From Candidatus Competibacter sp. (GTDB lineage Bacteria > Pseudomonadota > Gammaproteobacteria > Competibacterales > Competibacteraceae), in assembly GCA_029624815.1 (NCBI GenBank), contig JARSSH010000038.1, positions 25,481-89,480 on the forward strand: DNA of 64,000 bases, in the 5' to 3' direction. Each line of letters opens with the position of its first letter. Position 1 is the stretch's first letter. Below the pieces are notes generated by a model. It was not told the DNA's origin. It saw only the letters and a list, made by a program, of their open reading frames with translations, and made no database searches. Below, piece after piece: positions 47,231 through 57,581 of this stretch. Position numbers and translations under genes: made by a program.

Positions 47231-50187
47231 GCGATGACCTCGCGGCTGCCGTTCGACTGCAACGGCCCCACCACACCGGCGCTTTCCATTTCCTCGACCA
47301 GCCGCGCCGCCCGGTTATAACCGATGCGCAAACGGCGCTGCACGCCCGACACCGAGGCGCGGCGCGATTCGGTCACGATGCGCACCGCTTCATCGTAGAG
47401 TGGATCGCTCTCGCCGCCCCGACCCTCGCCATCGCCGTTGCCGTTACCGTTGTCGCTCTCCTCGCGCGGTTCGGCCAACACATCGTCGATGTAGTCCGGC
47501 GCGCCGGTCTGGCGCAAAAAGTCGACCACGCGATTGACCTCGTGATCGTCCACGAACGCGCCATGCACCCGCTGCGGCAAACCGGTGCCAGGCGGCAGAT
47601 ACAGCATGTCGCCGTGCCCGAGCAACTGCTCCGCCCCCATCTGATCGAGGATGGTGCGCGAATCCACCCGCGACGACACCTGAAAGGCCACGCGAGTCGG
47701 GATGTTGGCTTTGATCAGACCGGTGATCACATCGACCGACGGCCGTTGAGTCGCCAGGATCAGGTGAATGCCGGCGGCGCGCGCCTTCTGCGCCAGCCGG
47801 GCGATCAACTCCTCGACCTTCTTGCCGACGATCATCATCATATCGGCCAGTTCGTCGATCACCACCACGATGAACGGCAAGGGCTGCAACACCGCGATTT
47901 CGCCCGGCGCCTCCGCGCACTCCGGCGTCCAGAACGGATCGGCCAGCCCCTCCCCCGTGGCCAGCGCGTCGAGCACCTTGCGGTTAAAGCCGGCAATGTT
48001 GCGCACCTTCAAGGTCGCCATCAAGCGGTAGCGACGCTCCATTTCCGCCACGCACCAGCGCAGGGCGTTGGCCGCCTCCTTCATGTCGGTGACCACCGGG
48101 GTCAACAGATGCGGGATATCCTCGTAAATCGACAGCTCCAGCATCTTCGGATCGACCAGGATCAACCGCACCTCGCTGGGCGACGCCTTGTACAACAGGC
48201 TGAGCAGCATGGCGTTGATCGCTACCGATTTACCGGAACCGGTGGTGCCGGCCACCAGCAGGTGCGGCATCTTGTTTAGATTCGCCACCACCGGATTGCC
48301 GCCGATATCCTTGCCCAGGGACAGGGTCAGCGTCGCGCTCGACTGGGTGTAGACCGGCGCCTCCAGCACCTCGCGCAGGTAGACGATCTCGCGATGCCGG
48401 TTGGGAATCTCCAGACCGATCACCGACTTGCCAGGAATGATCTCCACCACCCGCACACCGATCACCGACAGGCCGCGCGCCAGATCCTTGGCCAGATTGC
48501 TGATCTGGCTGACCTTGACGCCCGGCGCCGGCTCGACCTCGAAACGGGTGATCACCGGACCGGGCTCCACCGCCACCACTTGGGCCTCGATGCCGAAACT
48601 CTTGAGCAGGACTTCCACCCGTCGGGACATCTCGACCAGCGTCTCGCTGGAATACCCAGCGGTGCGAGCCGGCGGCCGGTCCAGCAAATCCAGCGAGGGG
48701 AGCAGGTGGGGCGGCGCGGTCGGGCTGGGCGCGGCGACCCGCCGCACCAGCGTCGCCACCGGCGCGAGGGATGCCGGCGCGCGGGGCGCGGGATGCGAAG
48801 CCAGGGCGAACGGCGGCGGCGATTCCGGCTCATCCGGAACCTCTTGCTCCTCCGGCGCGAGATCGGATTGCGCACTCGCAACTGGATGGGATTTCGAAAT
48901 CGCACGGGCAAACCGCTCGCCACCGATCGAAACCACCCGTGCGCTTGTCGCCTCGCCGGCGAAACCCGTGTCCATGGGTCTGTCCGTCCACGCCGGAGCG
49001 CTTGGCGTCACCGGTGGGAGCGTCCCGGTAAGCGGCCGACTGGCGATGGGGTTGCGAGCGACGCCCGCGACGGGCACCAGCGTCAGCATATCCAGCGTCG
49101 GCCTGCTCAGGGCCTCATCGACCGGCGCGGGAACCGCCGCGACCGTATCATGCGACCGGCCATCTCGCGGCGACAAATTCAACACCGGCTCGATGCGCGC
49201 CGACGGCCGCGCACCCACCATCGCCTCGGTTTTACTGGGCGCCACCGCCTCGGTTTTACCGGACGGCGGAGTCGCATCGGCCATCGGGACGGAGGCGGCC
49301 GACACGGAGTTTCCGCCAGTGGCATTCGTCGCGGAAGTCCGATCGATGGTCGGTTCTCCACTGGCTCGCCGGGAGCGCCACCGGTTCAGCAAACGGGTAG
49401 CGGCACCGCGCAATCGTGCGCCCGGATCCGGTCGCTCCGTTACCGCCGCGGGCGTCGTCCCGGCATCGGCTTCCGCTTCCACCGGCGCGGGATCGGGCGG
49501 CGGCTTGATGCTGTCGTCCGCCGAACGACTCCAGCGCAGCGGCGCCAGAATTAGACCTCCAACCCAATCCATTGCCTTCAACACCGTGCTGCCCAAACCC
49601 TCCACCAGCACCAGCCACGACAAACCGGAACCCAGGGTAAATCCAGCCAGTAACAGGGCCGCCATAAACAGGTTGCCACCCGCAAACCCGAAGGCCCGAA
49701 TCAAGAATCGACCGACATGCGCGCCCACCAACCCACCGGCCGATCCATCGCCGGGCATCGCACCGGGAACCGCGCTCAGATGCACCGCCGCCAAACCGCA
49801 GGCGGTGGCCAGCGCCACCGCGAACCCCAGTACCCGGAACAACACCACTTCCGCATCCAGATCCAGCAGCATGCCACATTTGAACAGTCGCCAGCCGCCG
49901 AAGACCACGCCCAGCGGCAGGAGATAAGCGGAATAACCGAAAAAATACAGGCTAATATCGGCGAACCAGGCGCCGGTCACGCCACCGAGATTATGCAGTT
50001 GAGCCACATGCCCGGTATGGGTCCAAGCCGGATCCGCCGGGCTGTAGGTCGCCAACGCAGCGACCATTCCCAGCGCAACCACCGCCAGAAGCCAAAAGCC
50101 GATTTCCCTTAATACCTTCTTCAAGAAACGAAGAACGCCGCGCCGAATCTCATGGCGTTCGGTCTTGATTCGATGTGCCTGCGCCAA
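47215..50187 (-). CDS. ftsK: DNA translocase FtsK
   Basis: Septal DNA pump that coordinates chromosome segregation and dimer resolution with division. The 990-residue product has four or so N-terminal membrane helices (about 25-210), a long Pro/Ala/Thr-rich linker, and a RecA-like motor with Walker [10 protein letters not shown] winged-helix gamma domain at the C-terminus ([19 protein letters not shown]) reads KOPS sites. The first start in the frame is TTG, with AGGA seven bases upstream and an in-frame TAG just before it. This makes TTG the likely start, with [13 protein letters not shown] as the N-terminus. Confidence 0.95.
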   Translation of the reverse strand: MAQAHRIKTERHEIRRGVLRFLKKVLREIGFWLLAVVALGMVAALATYSPADPAWTHTGHVAQLHNLGGVTGAWFADISLYFFGYSAYLLPLGVVFGGWRLFKCGMLLDLDAEVVLFRVLGFAVALATACGLAAVHLSAVPGAMPGDGSAGGLVGAHVGRFLIRAFGFAGGNLFMAALLLAGFTLGSGLSWLVLVEGLGSTVLKAMDWVGGLILAPLRWSRSADDSIKPPPDPAPVEAEADAGTTPAAVTERPDPGARLRGAATRLLNRWRSRRASGEPTIDRTSATNATGGNSVSAASVPMADATPPSGKTEAVAPSKTEAMVGARPSARIEPVLNLSPRDGRSHDTVAAVPAPVDEALSRPTLDMLTLVPVAGVARNPIASRPLTGTLPPVTPSAPAWTDRPMDTGFAGEATSARVVSIGGERFARAISKSHPVASAQSDLAPEEQEVPDEPESPPPFALASHPAPRAPASLAPVATLVRRVAAPSPTAPPHLLPSLDLLDRPPARTAGYSSETLVEMSRRVEVLLKSFGIEAQVVAVEPGPVITRFEVEPAPGVKVSQISNLAKDLARGLSVIGVRVVEIIPGKSVIGLEIPNRHREIVYLREVLEAPVYTQSSATLTLSLGKDIGGNPVVANLNKMPHLLVAGTTGSGKSVAINAMLLSLLYKASPSEVRLILVDPKMLELSIYEDIPHLLTPVVTDMKEAANALRWCVAEMERRYRLMATLKVRNIAGFNRKVLDALATGEGLADPFWTPECAEAPGEIAVLQPLPFIVVVIDELADMMMIVGKKVEELIARLAQKARAAGIHLILATQRPSVDVITGLIKANIPTRVAFQVSSRVDSRTILDQMGAEQLLGHGDMLYLPPGTGLPQRVHGAFVDDHEVNRVVDFLRQTGAPDYIDDVLAEPREESDNGNGNGDGEGRGGESDPLYDEAVRIVTESRRASVSGVQRRLRIGYNRAARLVEEMESAGVVGPLQSNGSREVIAPPPP

Positions 50188-50431
50188 AATGGAATCCTAT
50201 GGTGGTATGGTGATGGACGAGGATGCACCCGGAGGTCAAGAATCGATACCGGCGTTGGGCGTAATCGCCACCGGCGGTGATCGGAAAAATCGAATGGGGA
50301 TTATTGTCCCATCCCCAGACGGTCAGGTGAAGGGCGTCGACGCGGCCGGTGCGAACCACCGTGCCGTTTCGAGTTCAAAATCGCATGGCGTGCTTTCGGT
50401 CCGATCCCCCTCCACCGCCAACCCATGACTC

Positions 50432-51607
50432 ATGCGCATCCAACGCCTCGATAGCTTGAGCGAACTTTCCGCGAATGAATGGAACGCGCTCGTATCCGAC
50501 CGCAACCCTTTTCTCAGCCACGAGTTTCTCGGCGCCCTGGAACGGCATCGATGCGTCGGCGAACACACTGGTTGGTTGCCCTGGCATCTCGCCTGCCGGG
50601 ACCAAAACGGGCGACTGCTGGGGGCGGCGCCGCTGTACCTGAAATACAATTCCTACGGCGAGTTCGTCTTCGACTGGGGCTGGGCCGAAGCCTACCGGCG
50701 GCAGGGCCTGCCCTATTACCCGAAGCTGGTCGGCGCCATCCCCTACACCCCGGTCACCAGCCCGCGGTTGCTGCTGGCGCCCGGTCAGTCCGACCCTGGG
50801 ACAACGATGCGGGCCATGATCGGCCATGCGCTGGAGGAGAGCCGCCGCCACCCGATCTCCTCGATCCATTGGCTGTTCCCCACCGCCGCCGACCTGGAGC
50901 CGCTGCTGGCCCAGGGTTTTCTGCATCGTCTGGGTTGCCAGTTCCACTGGCGCAACCGTGGCTATCGGGACTTTCAGGATTTTCTCGATACGTTCACCGC
51001 CAAGCGCCGCAAAAACATCAACCGGGAACGCCGGCTGGTCCGCGACGCCGGCTTGGAATTGCGCGTGCTGTCCGGCCACGAGGCGACCGAGGCCGAATGG
51101 CGAGATCTACATGACTTCTACCGCTCGACCTTCGAGCGGCTGGGTGGCGCGCCGACTTTGACGCTGCCCTTTTTCCAGGAGATCGCCACCACCCTGGGTG
51201 ACCGCATCGTGCTGGTGCTGGCCCGCTCCCAAGGCCGCGAAGTCGCCGGCGCCATCAGCTTTCGCAGCGACACGACGCTCTACGGCCGCCATTGGGGCTG
51301 CCGATCCGATTACGATAGCCTGCACTTTGAAGCCTGCTATTATCAGGGCTTGGAGTACTGTATCCGCGCCGGTTTACAGTGCTTTGAACCTGGCGCGCAG
51401 GGCGAGCACAAAATTTATCGAGGTTTCCTGCCGGTGCTCACGCACTCAACGCACTGGATCGCTCACTCGGGTTTCCGCGGCGCCGTGGCCGATTTTCTTG
51501 CCCGGGAAACACCCGCCCTGCGCCAGTACGCACTGGATCTCTTGCAACATTCACCCTATCGGGATGAGGTAACCCCGGATGCGCCTGCCGTGGCTGGATC
51601 CGCATAA
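50432..51607 (+). CDS. FemAB-like/GNAT acyltransferase of unknown substrate
   Basis: A 391-residue protein of the family labelled peptidoglycan biosynthesis/recognition (COG3146), with a double GNAT fold. Recognisable segments are NPFLSHEFLGALE, YVFDWGWAEAY-like FVFDWGWAEAYRRQGLPYYPKL, TAKRRKNINRERR and LQCFEPGAQGEHKIYRGF. The biochemical role is not established. It overlaps aat by 29 bases, so it is the first gene of a translationally linked three-gene operon (this gene, aat, bpt). Confidence 0.8.
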   Translation: MRIQRLDSLSELSANEWNALVSDRNPFLSHEFLGALERHRCVGEHTGWLPWHLACRDQNGRLLGAAPLYLKYNSYGEFVFDWGWAEAYRRQGLPYYPKLVGAIPYTPVTSPRLLLAPGQSDPGTTMRAMIGHALEESRRHPISSIHWLFPTAADLEPLLAQGFLHRLGCQFHWRNRGYRDFQDFLDTFTAKRRKNINRERRLVRDAGLELRVLSGHEATEAEWRDLHDFYRSTFERLGGAPTLTLPFFQEIATTLGDRIVLVLARSQGREVAGAISFRSDTTLYGRHWGCRSDYDSLHFEACYYQGLEYCIRAGLQCFEPGAQGEHKIYRGFLPVLTHSTHWIAHSGFRGAVADFLARETPALRQYALDLLQHSPYRDEVTPDAPAVAGSA

Positions 51608-52313
51608 CGACAACCAGCCCTTTCCCCATCCGGACCGCGCCCTGACCGAACCGGACGGCCTATTGGCCGCCGGCGGCAGCCTGACGCCGCGTCGTTTGTT
51701 GCGCGCCTACCGAATGGGTATCTTCCCGTGGTACTCGACCGATCAACCGATTTTGTGGTGGTCGCCGAATCCGCGTCTGGTTTTGTTTCCGGAGTGCCTC
51801 AAGATCTCGCGCAGCCTACGCAAAACTCTCCGCAAGGAGCTGTTTTCCATCACCGCGGACATCGCCTTCGAGCAGGTTGTCGTCGCCTGCGCCGGATCGC
51901 GCCAGGGGCAACCGGGCACCTGGATCACCCCGGAGATGCACCGCGCCTACTGCCGGCTGCACCGGCTTGGCCACGCCCACTCCATCGAAACCTGGCGGCA
52001 GGGCGAGCTGGTGGGCGGGTTGTACGGCGTGGCGGTGGGTCGGGTGTTTTACGGCGAATCCATGTTCAGTTGGATCAGCGACGCTTCCAAAGTCGCGCTG
52101 GTCGCGCTGGTCGCCCAGCTCCGGCGCTGGGATTTCGCCGTCATCGATTGTCAGGTCACCACCGCGCATTTATTGAGCATGGGCGCGGCCGATATCCCCC
52201 GCGCCGCATTCTTGCGGCTACTGGAACGCTACTGTCCCCAACCGGGCCAACCCGGTCCCTGGCGGTTGGACGCCGATCCATTCAAACCTCTGTTGGCCGG
52301 CACGCCCTCATGA
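51579..52313 (+). CDS. aat: Leucyl/phenylalanyl-tRNA-protein transferase
   Basis: Adds Leu or Phe from tRNA to proteins with N-terminal Arg or Lys, marking them for ClpAP. The 244-residue product has the family segments PDGLLAAGGSLTPRRLLRAYRMGIFPWY and WWSPNPRLVLFP. GELVGGLYGVAVGRVFYGESMFS follows. Its stop overlaps the bpt start as ATGA, and its start lies inside the preceding gene. Confidence 0.97.
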   Translation: MRLPWLDPHNDNQPFPHPDRALTEPDGLLAAGGSLTPRRLLRAYRMGIFPWYSTDQPILWWSPNPRLVLFPECLKISRSLRKTLRKELFSITADIAFEQVVVACAGSRQGQPGTWITPEMHRAYCRLHRLGHAHSIETWRQGELVGGLYGVAVGRVFYGESMFSWISDASKVALVALVAQLRRWDFAVIDCQVTTAHLLSMGAADIPRAAFLRLLERYCPQPGQPGPWRLDADPFKPLLAGTPS

Positions 52314-53035
52314 GCAATCCCCGCGATTCGCTGTACGACCTGCGCATGTTTTTGACCACCGATTATTCGTGCAGCTATTTGCCGGGCCGGCGGGCGCGCA
52401 ACCTGGTCGCCGACCCGACGGTAACGGATAACCCACTTTACACCCAACTGGCGGAACTGGGTTTCCGCCGCAGCGGCGAGCACGTCTACCGCCCGCATTG
52501 CCGGGGCTGCGCCGCCTGCCGGTCGCTGCGCATCCCGGTGGAGCGGTTTCGACCCAACCGCTCGCAGGGGCGGCTGTGGAAACGCAATCGGGATTTGCGG
52601 GCGCGGGCGCGGCCGGCTGAATTCGACAGCGAGCACTTCGAGCTGTTCGCCCGCTATATCGGAAACCGCCATGCCGGCGGCGGCATGGATCCCGCCAGCC
52701 CGGAGAACTACTGGTCGTTCGTGGCCTCGCGCTGGTGCGCAACCTGGCTGTACGAATTTCGCCTCGACCGGGAGTTGCTGGCGGTGGCGGTGGTGGACCG
52801 GCTGGATGAGGGACTGTCGGCGGTCTACACCTTTTTCGACCCGCTTCAGGAAGCGCGCGGCCTCGGAACCTACGCGATCCTATGGCAAATCGCCGAGGCG
52901 CGGCGACTGGGCCTGCCGTGGGTCTATCTGGGCTACTGGATTGAACAGTGCGACAAAATGGCCTACAAGGCCCGCTTTAATCCTCACGAGATCTTCGTCC
53001 CGGAACGCTGGGGGTGGGTGGCGGTCGAGCGATAG
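52310..53035 (+). CDS. bpt: Aspartate/glutamate leucyltransferase
   Basis: Transfers Leu to N-terminal Asp or Glu, the second arm of the bacterial N-degron pathway. The 241-residue product has the conserved N-terminal SCSYLPGRRARNLVADP with its cysteine, then HCRGCAACRSLRIPV and a C-terminal GNAT-like domain (YTFFDPLQEARGLGTYAI, YLGYWIEQCDKMAYKARF). The ATG overlaps the aat stop. A longer frame upstream is a shadow of aat. Confidence 0.95.
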   Translation: MSNPRDSLYDLRMFLTTDYSCSYLPGRRARNLVADPTVTDNPLYTQLAELGFRRSGEHVYRPHCRGCAACRSLRIPVERFRPNRSQGRLWKRNRDLRARARPAEFDSEHFELFARYIGNRHAGGGMDPASPENYWSFVASRWCATWLYEFRLDRELLAVAVVDRLDEGLSAVYTFFDPLQEARGLGTYAILWQIAEARRLGLPWVYLGYWIEQCDKMAYKARFNPHEIFVPERWGWVAVER

Positions 53036-53048
53036 CACCGGGCGGCAC

Positions 53049-54416
53049 TCAAATTTCCCCCATCACCTCGGCCAAGCGGCTGACGCCGCGCACCTCCAGT
53101 CCTTCCACCCGCCCGCCGCGTCGGGGCAGATTGGCGCGCGGCACGATGGCCTGCTTGAAACCATGCTTGGCCGCCTCCCGCAGCCGTTCCTCGCCGTTCG
53201 GCACCGGGCGGATTTCCCCGGCCAACCCGACTTCGCCGAACACCACCAGATCGGTCGGCAACGGCCGGTCGCGAAAACTCGACAGCGCCGCCAGCAGCGC
53301 CGCCAGATCGACCGCCGTCTCGGCGATCCGCACCCCGCCGACCGCGTTGACGTAGACATCCTGATCGTACATCGCCACTCCACCGTGCCGGTGCAACACC
53401 GCCAGCAGCATCGCCAAGCGGTTCTGTTCCAGGCCCAGCGTCACCCGGCGCGGGTGGCCACCGTGGCACTCGTCCACCAGTGCCTGGATTTCCACCAGCA
53501 GCGGCCGGGTGCCTTCGCGCGTCACCATGATCACGCTGCCGGCCACCGGCGTGTCGTGCCGCGACAGAAAGATCGCCGACGGATTGCTGACCTCTTTCAA
53601 TCCGCGTTCGGTCATGGCGAACACACCCAGTTCGTTGACCGGCCCGTAGCGGTTCTTCACCGCCCGCAGCACCCGCAACCGGCCGCTGGGATCGCCCTCG
53701 AAATACAGCACGGTGTCCACCATGTGCTCCAGCACCCGCGGCCCGGCGATGGCGCCTTCCTTGGTCACATGACCGACCAGGAACAAGGCCGCGCCGCCGG
53801 CCTTGGCGTAGCGCACCAGTTGCGCCGCGCTCTCCCGCACCTGGGCCACCGAACCCGGCGCCGATTGCAGCCGTTCGGTGAACACGGTCTGGATCGAGTC
53901 GATCACCATCGCCTGCGGCCGTTCGATCTCGGCGGTGGCCAGAATCCGCTCGACGTTGATTTCCGGCAGCAGCCGCAACCGGTCGCGCGCCAGACTCAGC
54001 CGTTGGGCGCGCAGACCGATCTGTTGCGGCGACTCCTCGCCACTGACGTACAGCGTCCGGTTGCGCGCCGCCAGTTCGGCCAGCACCTGCAACAGCAGGG
54101 TGGACTTGCCGATGCCCGGATCGCCGCCGATCAACGTCACCGAGCCATTGACCAGACCGCCGCCCAACACCCGATCCAGCTCGCCGTTGCCGCAGGACTG
54201 GCGGATTTCCGCCACCGCGTCCACCTCGGCCAGGGTGCGCACCGCCGCCGCCGCCGAACCGGCATAGCCGGCGAACGGGCTCTTCCCTTCCGCTGGGACC
54301 GCCGCAACCTCCTGCAGGGTGTTCCAGGCCCCGCAGTCGCCGCACTGACCGGCCCACTTGCTGGCTTGCGCCCCGCACTCGGCGCAAACATAGACCGTGC
54401 GCGCCTTGCTAGCCAT
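53049..54416 (-). CDS. radA: DNA repair protein RadA
   Basis: RecA-like branch-migration ATPase for recombinational repair. The 455-residue product has an N-terminal zinc finger (Cys11, Cys14, Cys25, Cys28), Walker A GDPGIGKSTLL, the RadA-specific KNRYG motif and a C-terminal Lon-protease-like domain (VDLAALLAALSSF, FGEVGLAGEIRPV). Its start overlaps the alr stop by eight bases, so it is the last gene of the rpsF-to-radA run. Confidence 0.97.
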   Translation of the reverse strand: MASKARTVYVCAECGAQASKWAGQCGDCGAWNTLQEVAAVPAEGKSPFAGYAGSAAAAVRTLAEVDAVAEIRQSCGNGELDRVLGGGLVNGSVTLIGGDPGIGKSTLLLQVLAELAARNRTLYVSGEESPQQIGLRAQRLSLARDRLRLLPEINVERILATAEIERPQAMVIDSIQTVFTERLQSAPGSVAQVRESAAQLVRYAKAGGAALFLVGHVTKEGAIAGPRVLEHMVDTVLYFEGDPSGRLRVLRAVKNRYGPVNELGVFAMTERGLKEVSNPSAIFLSRHDTPVAGSVIMVTREGTRPLLVEIQALVDECHGGHPRRVTLGLEQNRLAMLLAVLHRHGGVAMYDQDVYVNAVGGVRIAETAVDLAALLAALSSFRDRPLPTDLVVFGEVGLAGEIRPVPNGEERLREAAKHGFKQAIVPRANLPRRGGRVEGLEVRGVSRLAEVMGEI

Positions 54417-55506
54417 CGATCGACGGCGCGGGAACCACTTCGCGCCGCACCCGCGCCGTCACTCCACACAACAGGGTGTAGGAAATGGCGCCGGCGGCCT
54501 GGGCAATCCGCTCCACCGGCAAACCTTCGCCCCACAGCAGCACCGGGTCGCCGATCCGCGCCTCGGGATGCTGGCGCAAATCCAGCGTGATCATATCCAT
54601 CGACACCCGCCCGACCAGCGCCGCCGCGCGGCCGTTGACCAGCACCGGCGTTCCCGACGGCGCGTGGCGGGGATAGCCGTCGCCGTAACCGACCGCCGCC
54701 ACGCCCACGTCCATGTCTTCGGGACAAAGCCAGGTTCCGCCGTAGCCGACCGGTTCGCCCCGGCGCAGCCGCCGGATGGCAATCAATCGGGTATGGAAGC
54801 TCATCGCTGGGCGCAAATCCTCGTCGGGCGCCAGGCTGTCCACGAACGGCGAAGCGCCGTACAGCATGATGCCCGGCCGCACCCAGTCGAAGTGCGTCCG
54901 CGGCCAACCCAGAATGCCGGCGGAATTGGCCAGCGAACGCTCGCCCGGCAGGCCGGCGGTGGCGGCCTCGAAGGTTTGGAGTTGCTGGCGGGTATAGTCG
55001 CAATCCCGCTCGTCGGCCCGCGCCAGATGGCTCATCAGGCCGATTTCCGCGTGCGCCGCCGGACAGTCGCGCACGCGCTGGAAAATGGCCGGCGCCGTCT
55101 CCGGCGCCAGACCCAGGCGGTGCATTCCGCTGTCGATCTTCAGCCAGACCCGCAGCGGCCGTTCCAGCCGGGCGAGTTCCAGCATCCGTAGCTGTTCGGG
55201 ATGATGGATGGCAACGTCCAGGGCGTGACGGGCGCACAACGCCAGTTCGTCCGCCTCGAACACCCCTTCCAGCAGCACGATCCGCCGGTCGATGCCGGCG
55301 GCCTCGCGCAGGGCCAGCGCCTCCTCGATGCAGGCCACCGCGAAAGCGTCGGCGTCCAGCGCGCGGGCGACCCGGACCAGACCATGGCCGTAGCCTTCGG
55401 CCTTAACGGCGGCCGCCACCCGCCGGCCCGGCGCCGCCGCCCGGACCCGCCGCAGATTGTGAACCAGCGCCCCCAGATCGAGGCGCGCCGTGGTTGCTCG
55501 ACTCAT
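54409..55506 (-). CDS. alr: Alanine racemase
   Basis: PLP enzyme that makes D-alanine for peptidoglycan. The 365-residue product has the PLP-lysine segment VAAAVKAEGYGHG near the N-terminus, WLKIDSGMHRLG, and the second-domain catalytic region VGYGDGYPRHAPSG. The ATG at 55506 (MSRATTARLDLGALVHN) lies inside the end of dnaB, which reads through in another frame for 104 bases. Its 3' end overlaps radA by eight bases. Confidence 0.95.
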   Translation of the reverse strand: MSRATTARLDLGALVHNLRRVRAAAPGRRVAAAVKAEGYGHGLVRVARALDADAFAVACIEEALALREAAGIDRRIVLLEGVFEADELALCARHALDVAIHHPEQLRMLELARLERPLRVWLKIDSGMHRLGLAPETAPAIFQRVRDCPAAHAEIGLMSHLARADERDCDYTRQQLQTFEAATAGLPGERSLANSAGILGWPRTHFDWVRPGIMLYGASPFVDSLAPDEDLRPAMSFHTRLIAIRRLRRGEPVGYGGTWLCPEDMDVGVAAVGYGDGYPRHAPSGTPVLVNGRAAALVGRVSMDMITLDLRQHPEARIGDPVLLWGEGLPVERIAQAAGAISYTLLCGVTARVRREVVPAPSIDG

Positions 55507-56902
55507 ACGCGGAACCTGCCGGGTAGAATTCGGGGGCATAGCTCTCGAAACGGGTGTATTGCCCCAGGAAAGTCAGACGAGTGCTCCCGATGGGACCGTT
55601 GCGCTGCTTGCCGATGATGATTTCGGCGACGCCCTTGTCGGGACTGTCGGGGTTGTAAACTTCATCGCGGTAGATAAAACAGATCAGGTCCGCGTCCTGT
55701 TCGATCGCGCCCGATTCGCGCAGATCCGACATGATCGGTCGCTTGTCGCCGCGCTGCTCCAGCGTGCGATTGAGCTGCGACAGCGCCAGCACCGGCACCG
55801 ACAGCTCCTTGGCCAGGGCCTTGAGCGCGCGGGAAATCTCCGACACCTCGGTGGCGCGGTTCTCGTTGGTGCCCGGCACCTGCATCAATTGCAGGTAGTC
55901 CACCACGATCAGGCCCAGTTGCCCTTCCTGCCGGTGCAGACGCCGCGCCCGCGCCCGCAGTTCGTTCGGGCTCAGATTGGAGCTGTCGTCGATGAACAAG
56001 CGCGCCTCCGACAGCATGGTGACCGCCGAGGTCAGCCGCGGCCAGTCCTCTTCCTCCAGCCGCCCGGTCCGCACCCGATGCTGGTCGATCCGGCCCAACG
56101 ACGACATCAAGCGCATGATCAGGCTTTCGCCCGGCATTTCCATGCTGAACACCGCCACCGGACACTTGGCCTGAATGGCCGCATACTCGGCGATGTTCAT
56201 GGCGAAGGCGGTCTTGCCCATCGACGGCCGCCCGGCGACCACAATGAGATCGCCGCGCTGCAAGCCGGCGGTTTTATCGTCGAAATCGGACCAGCCGGTG
56301 GGAAGGCCGGTGATCGGATTGTCGCGCTGGAACAGGAGGTCGATCCGCTCCACCGTGCGCGCCAGCAAATCCTTGATATTGGCGAACCCTTCGCGGGCGC
56401 GAAAACCGCGTTCAGCGATAGCGAACACCTTTTTCTCGACCTCGTCCAGCAGTTCCCTGCTGTCGCGGCCCTTGGGATCGTAGGCGCCGTCGGCAATTTC
56501 GGTGGCGGTACGAATCAGCTCGCGGCGGATCGCCCGCTCGCGGATGATGTCGGCGTAGGCGCGGACGTTGGCGGCGCTCGGCGTATCCCGCGCCAGCACG
56601 CCCAGATAGGCGAAGCCTCCGCCCTCCTCCAGTTCGTTGCGATCCTCCAGCCATTCCGCCAGAGTCAACAGATCGAAGGGCTTGCCCTGTTCGGCCAGCC
56701 GGCGGATGGCGCGAAAAATGAGCCGATGATCGGCACGGTAAAAATCGTGTTCGTCCAGCCGGTCGGCCACCTGATCCCAGGTGGCGTTATCCAGCATCAG
56801 ACCACCCAACACAGCCTGTTCGGCCTCGAGCGAATGCGGCGGCACCCGCAGCGCCTCGGTGACGGCGTCCTTACGGTGGGGAAACGGGGAAACGGGCAGC
56901 AT
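55403..56902 (-). CDS. dnaB: Replicative DNA helicase DnaB with extended C-terminus
   Basis: Hexameric 5'-3' helicase at the replication fork. The product is about 499 residues. The N-terminal domain begins PPHSLEAEQAVLGGLMLDN, and the RecA-like core has Walker A GRPSMGKTAFA and the arginine-finger end QRNGPIGSTRLTFLGQYTRF. The usual C-terminus would be near SYAPEFY. Here the frame runs on about 36 more codons of Gly/Ala/Ser-rich sequence, over the alr start. I use the ATG at 56902, with GAGAG upstream; the frame is open to 56992. Confidence 0.95.
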   Translation of the reverse strand: MLPVSPFPHRKDAVTEALRVPPHSLEAEQAVLGGLMLDNATWDQVADRLDEHDFYRADHRLIFRAIRRLAEQGKPFDLLTLAEWLEDRNELEEGGGFAYLGVLARDTPSAANVRAYADIIRERAIRRELIRTATEIADGAYDPKGRDSRELLDEVEKKVFAIAERGFRAREGFANIKDLLARTVERIDLLFQRDNPITGLPTGWSDFDDKTAGLQRGDLIVVAGRPSMGKTAFAMNIAEYAAIQAKCPVAVFSMEMPGESLIMRLMSSLGRIDQHRVRTGRLEEEDWPRLTSAVTMLSEARLFIDDSSNLSPNELRARARRLHRQEGQLGLIVVDYLQLMQVPGTNENRATEVSEISRALKALAKELSVPVLALSQLNRTLEQRGDKRPIMSDLRESGAIEQDADLICFIYRDEVYNPDSPDKGVAEIIIGKQRNGPIGSTRLTFLGQYTRFESYAPEFYPAGSAYESSNHGAPRSGGAGSQSAAGPGGGAGPAGGGRR

Positions 56903-57085
56903 GACGGAACTCTCGGAAACAACCGGCGATCCGCCGCCCGCCGCGATAGTCCGGCGGCACGGCCACGAAATTCCCGCGGGGGATAGGTACAAGGCGCTCG
57001 ATATGGCGCCGATCCGCAGGCATCGCCCGCGCGGGGATGGTTTGAGTCTAGTTCAAATCCCCAGCGTGGGCACGCCGGCCGCGGC

Positions 57086-57535
57086 TCAGGCTTCGGCGAT
57101 GATATTGACCCGGATCTGGGTCTTCACTTCGGGGTGCAACAGCAGATCCACATCGTACTCACCGATCTGGCGGATGGAGCCGGTCGGCAAGCGGATCTCG
57201 CTCTTCTGCAATTCGATCCCGGCGGCCGATACCGCGTTGGCGATGTCAGCGGAACCGACCGAACCGAACAGTCGGCCTTCGCTGCCGGTCTTGACCGACA
57301 GGGTGACAATCAACTCGGCGAGTTGCTCGGCGCGGGATTTGGCTTTGGCCAGCAGCTCGGCGGCAACCCGTTCCAGTTCAGCGCGACGGGCCTCGAACCG
57401 GGCGAGATTGGCGGCGGTGGCCGCCGTGGCCTTGCCCGTCGGAATCAGGAAATTGCGAGCATAGCCCGGCTTGACCTTGACTCGATCGCCCAAACCGCCC
57501 AGGTTGTTGATTTTTTCCAGTAATATGATTTCCAT
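57086..57535 (-). CDS. rplI: 50S ribosomal protein L9
   Basis: Ribosomal protein L9, 149 residues, the standard length. The N-terminal rRNA-binding domain starts [30 protein letters not shown]. The long connecting helix ([20 protein letters not shown]) and C-terminal domain follow. GGAG precedes the ATG; the open frame upstream is not conserved. It lies between the DUF2232 gene and dnaB, as in other gammaproteobacteria. Confidence 0.98.
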   Translation of the reverse strand: MEIILLEKINNLGGLGDRVKVKPGYARNFLIPTGKATAATAANLARFEARRAELERVAAELLAKAKSRAEQLAELIVTLSVKTGSEGRLFGSVGSADIANAVSAAGIELQKSEIRLPTGSIRQIGEYDVDLLLHPEVKTQIRVNIIAEA

Positions 57536-57581
57536 CGTCAGACTCCGATGTGCGCTTCGATGCGTGTTGTTTAAAGAGAAT

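Noticed and set aside
56903..56992. N-terminal extension of dnaB starting with MYLSPAGISW
   Set aside because: Not conserved in DnaB; the internal ATG at 56902 with a GAGAG ribosome site is better.
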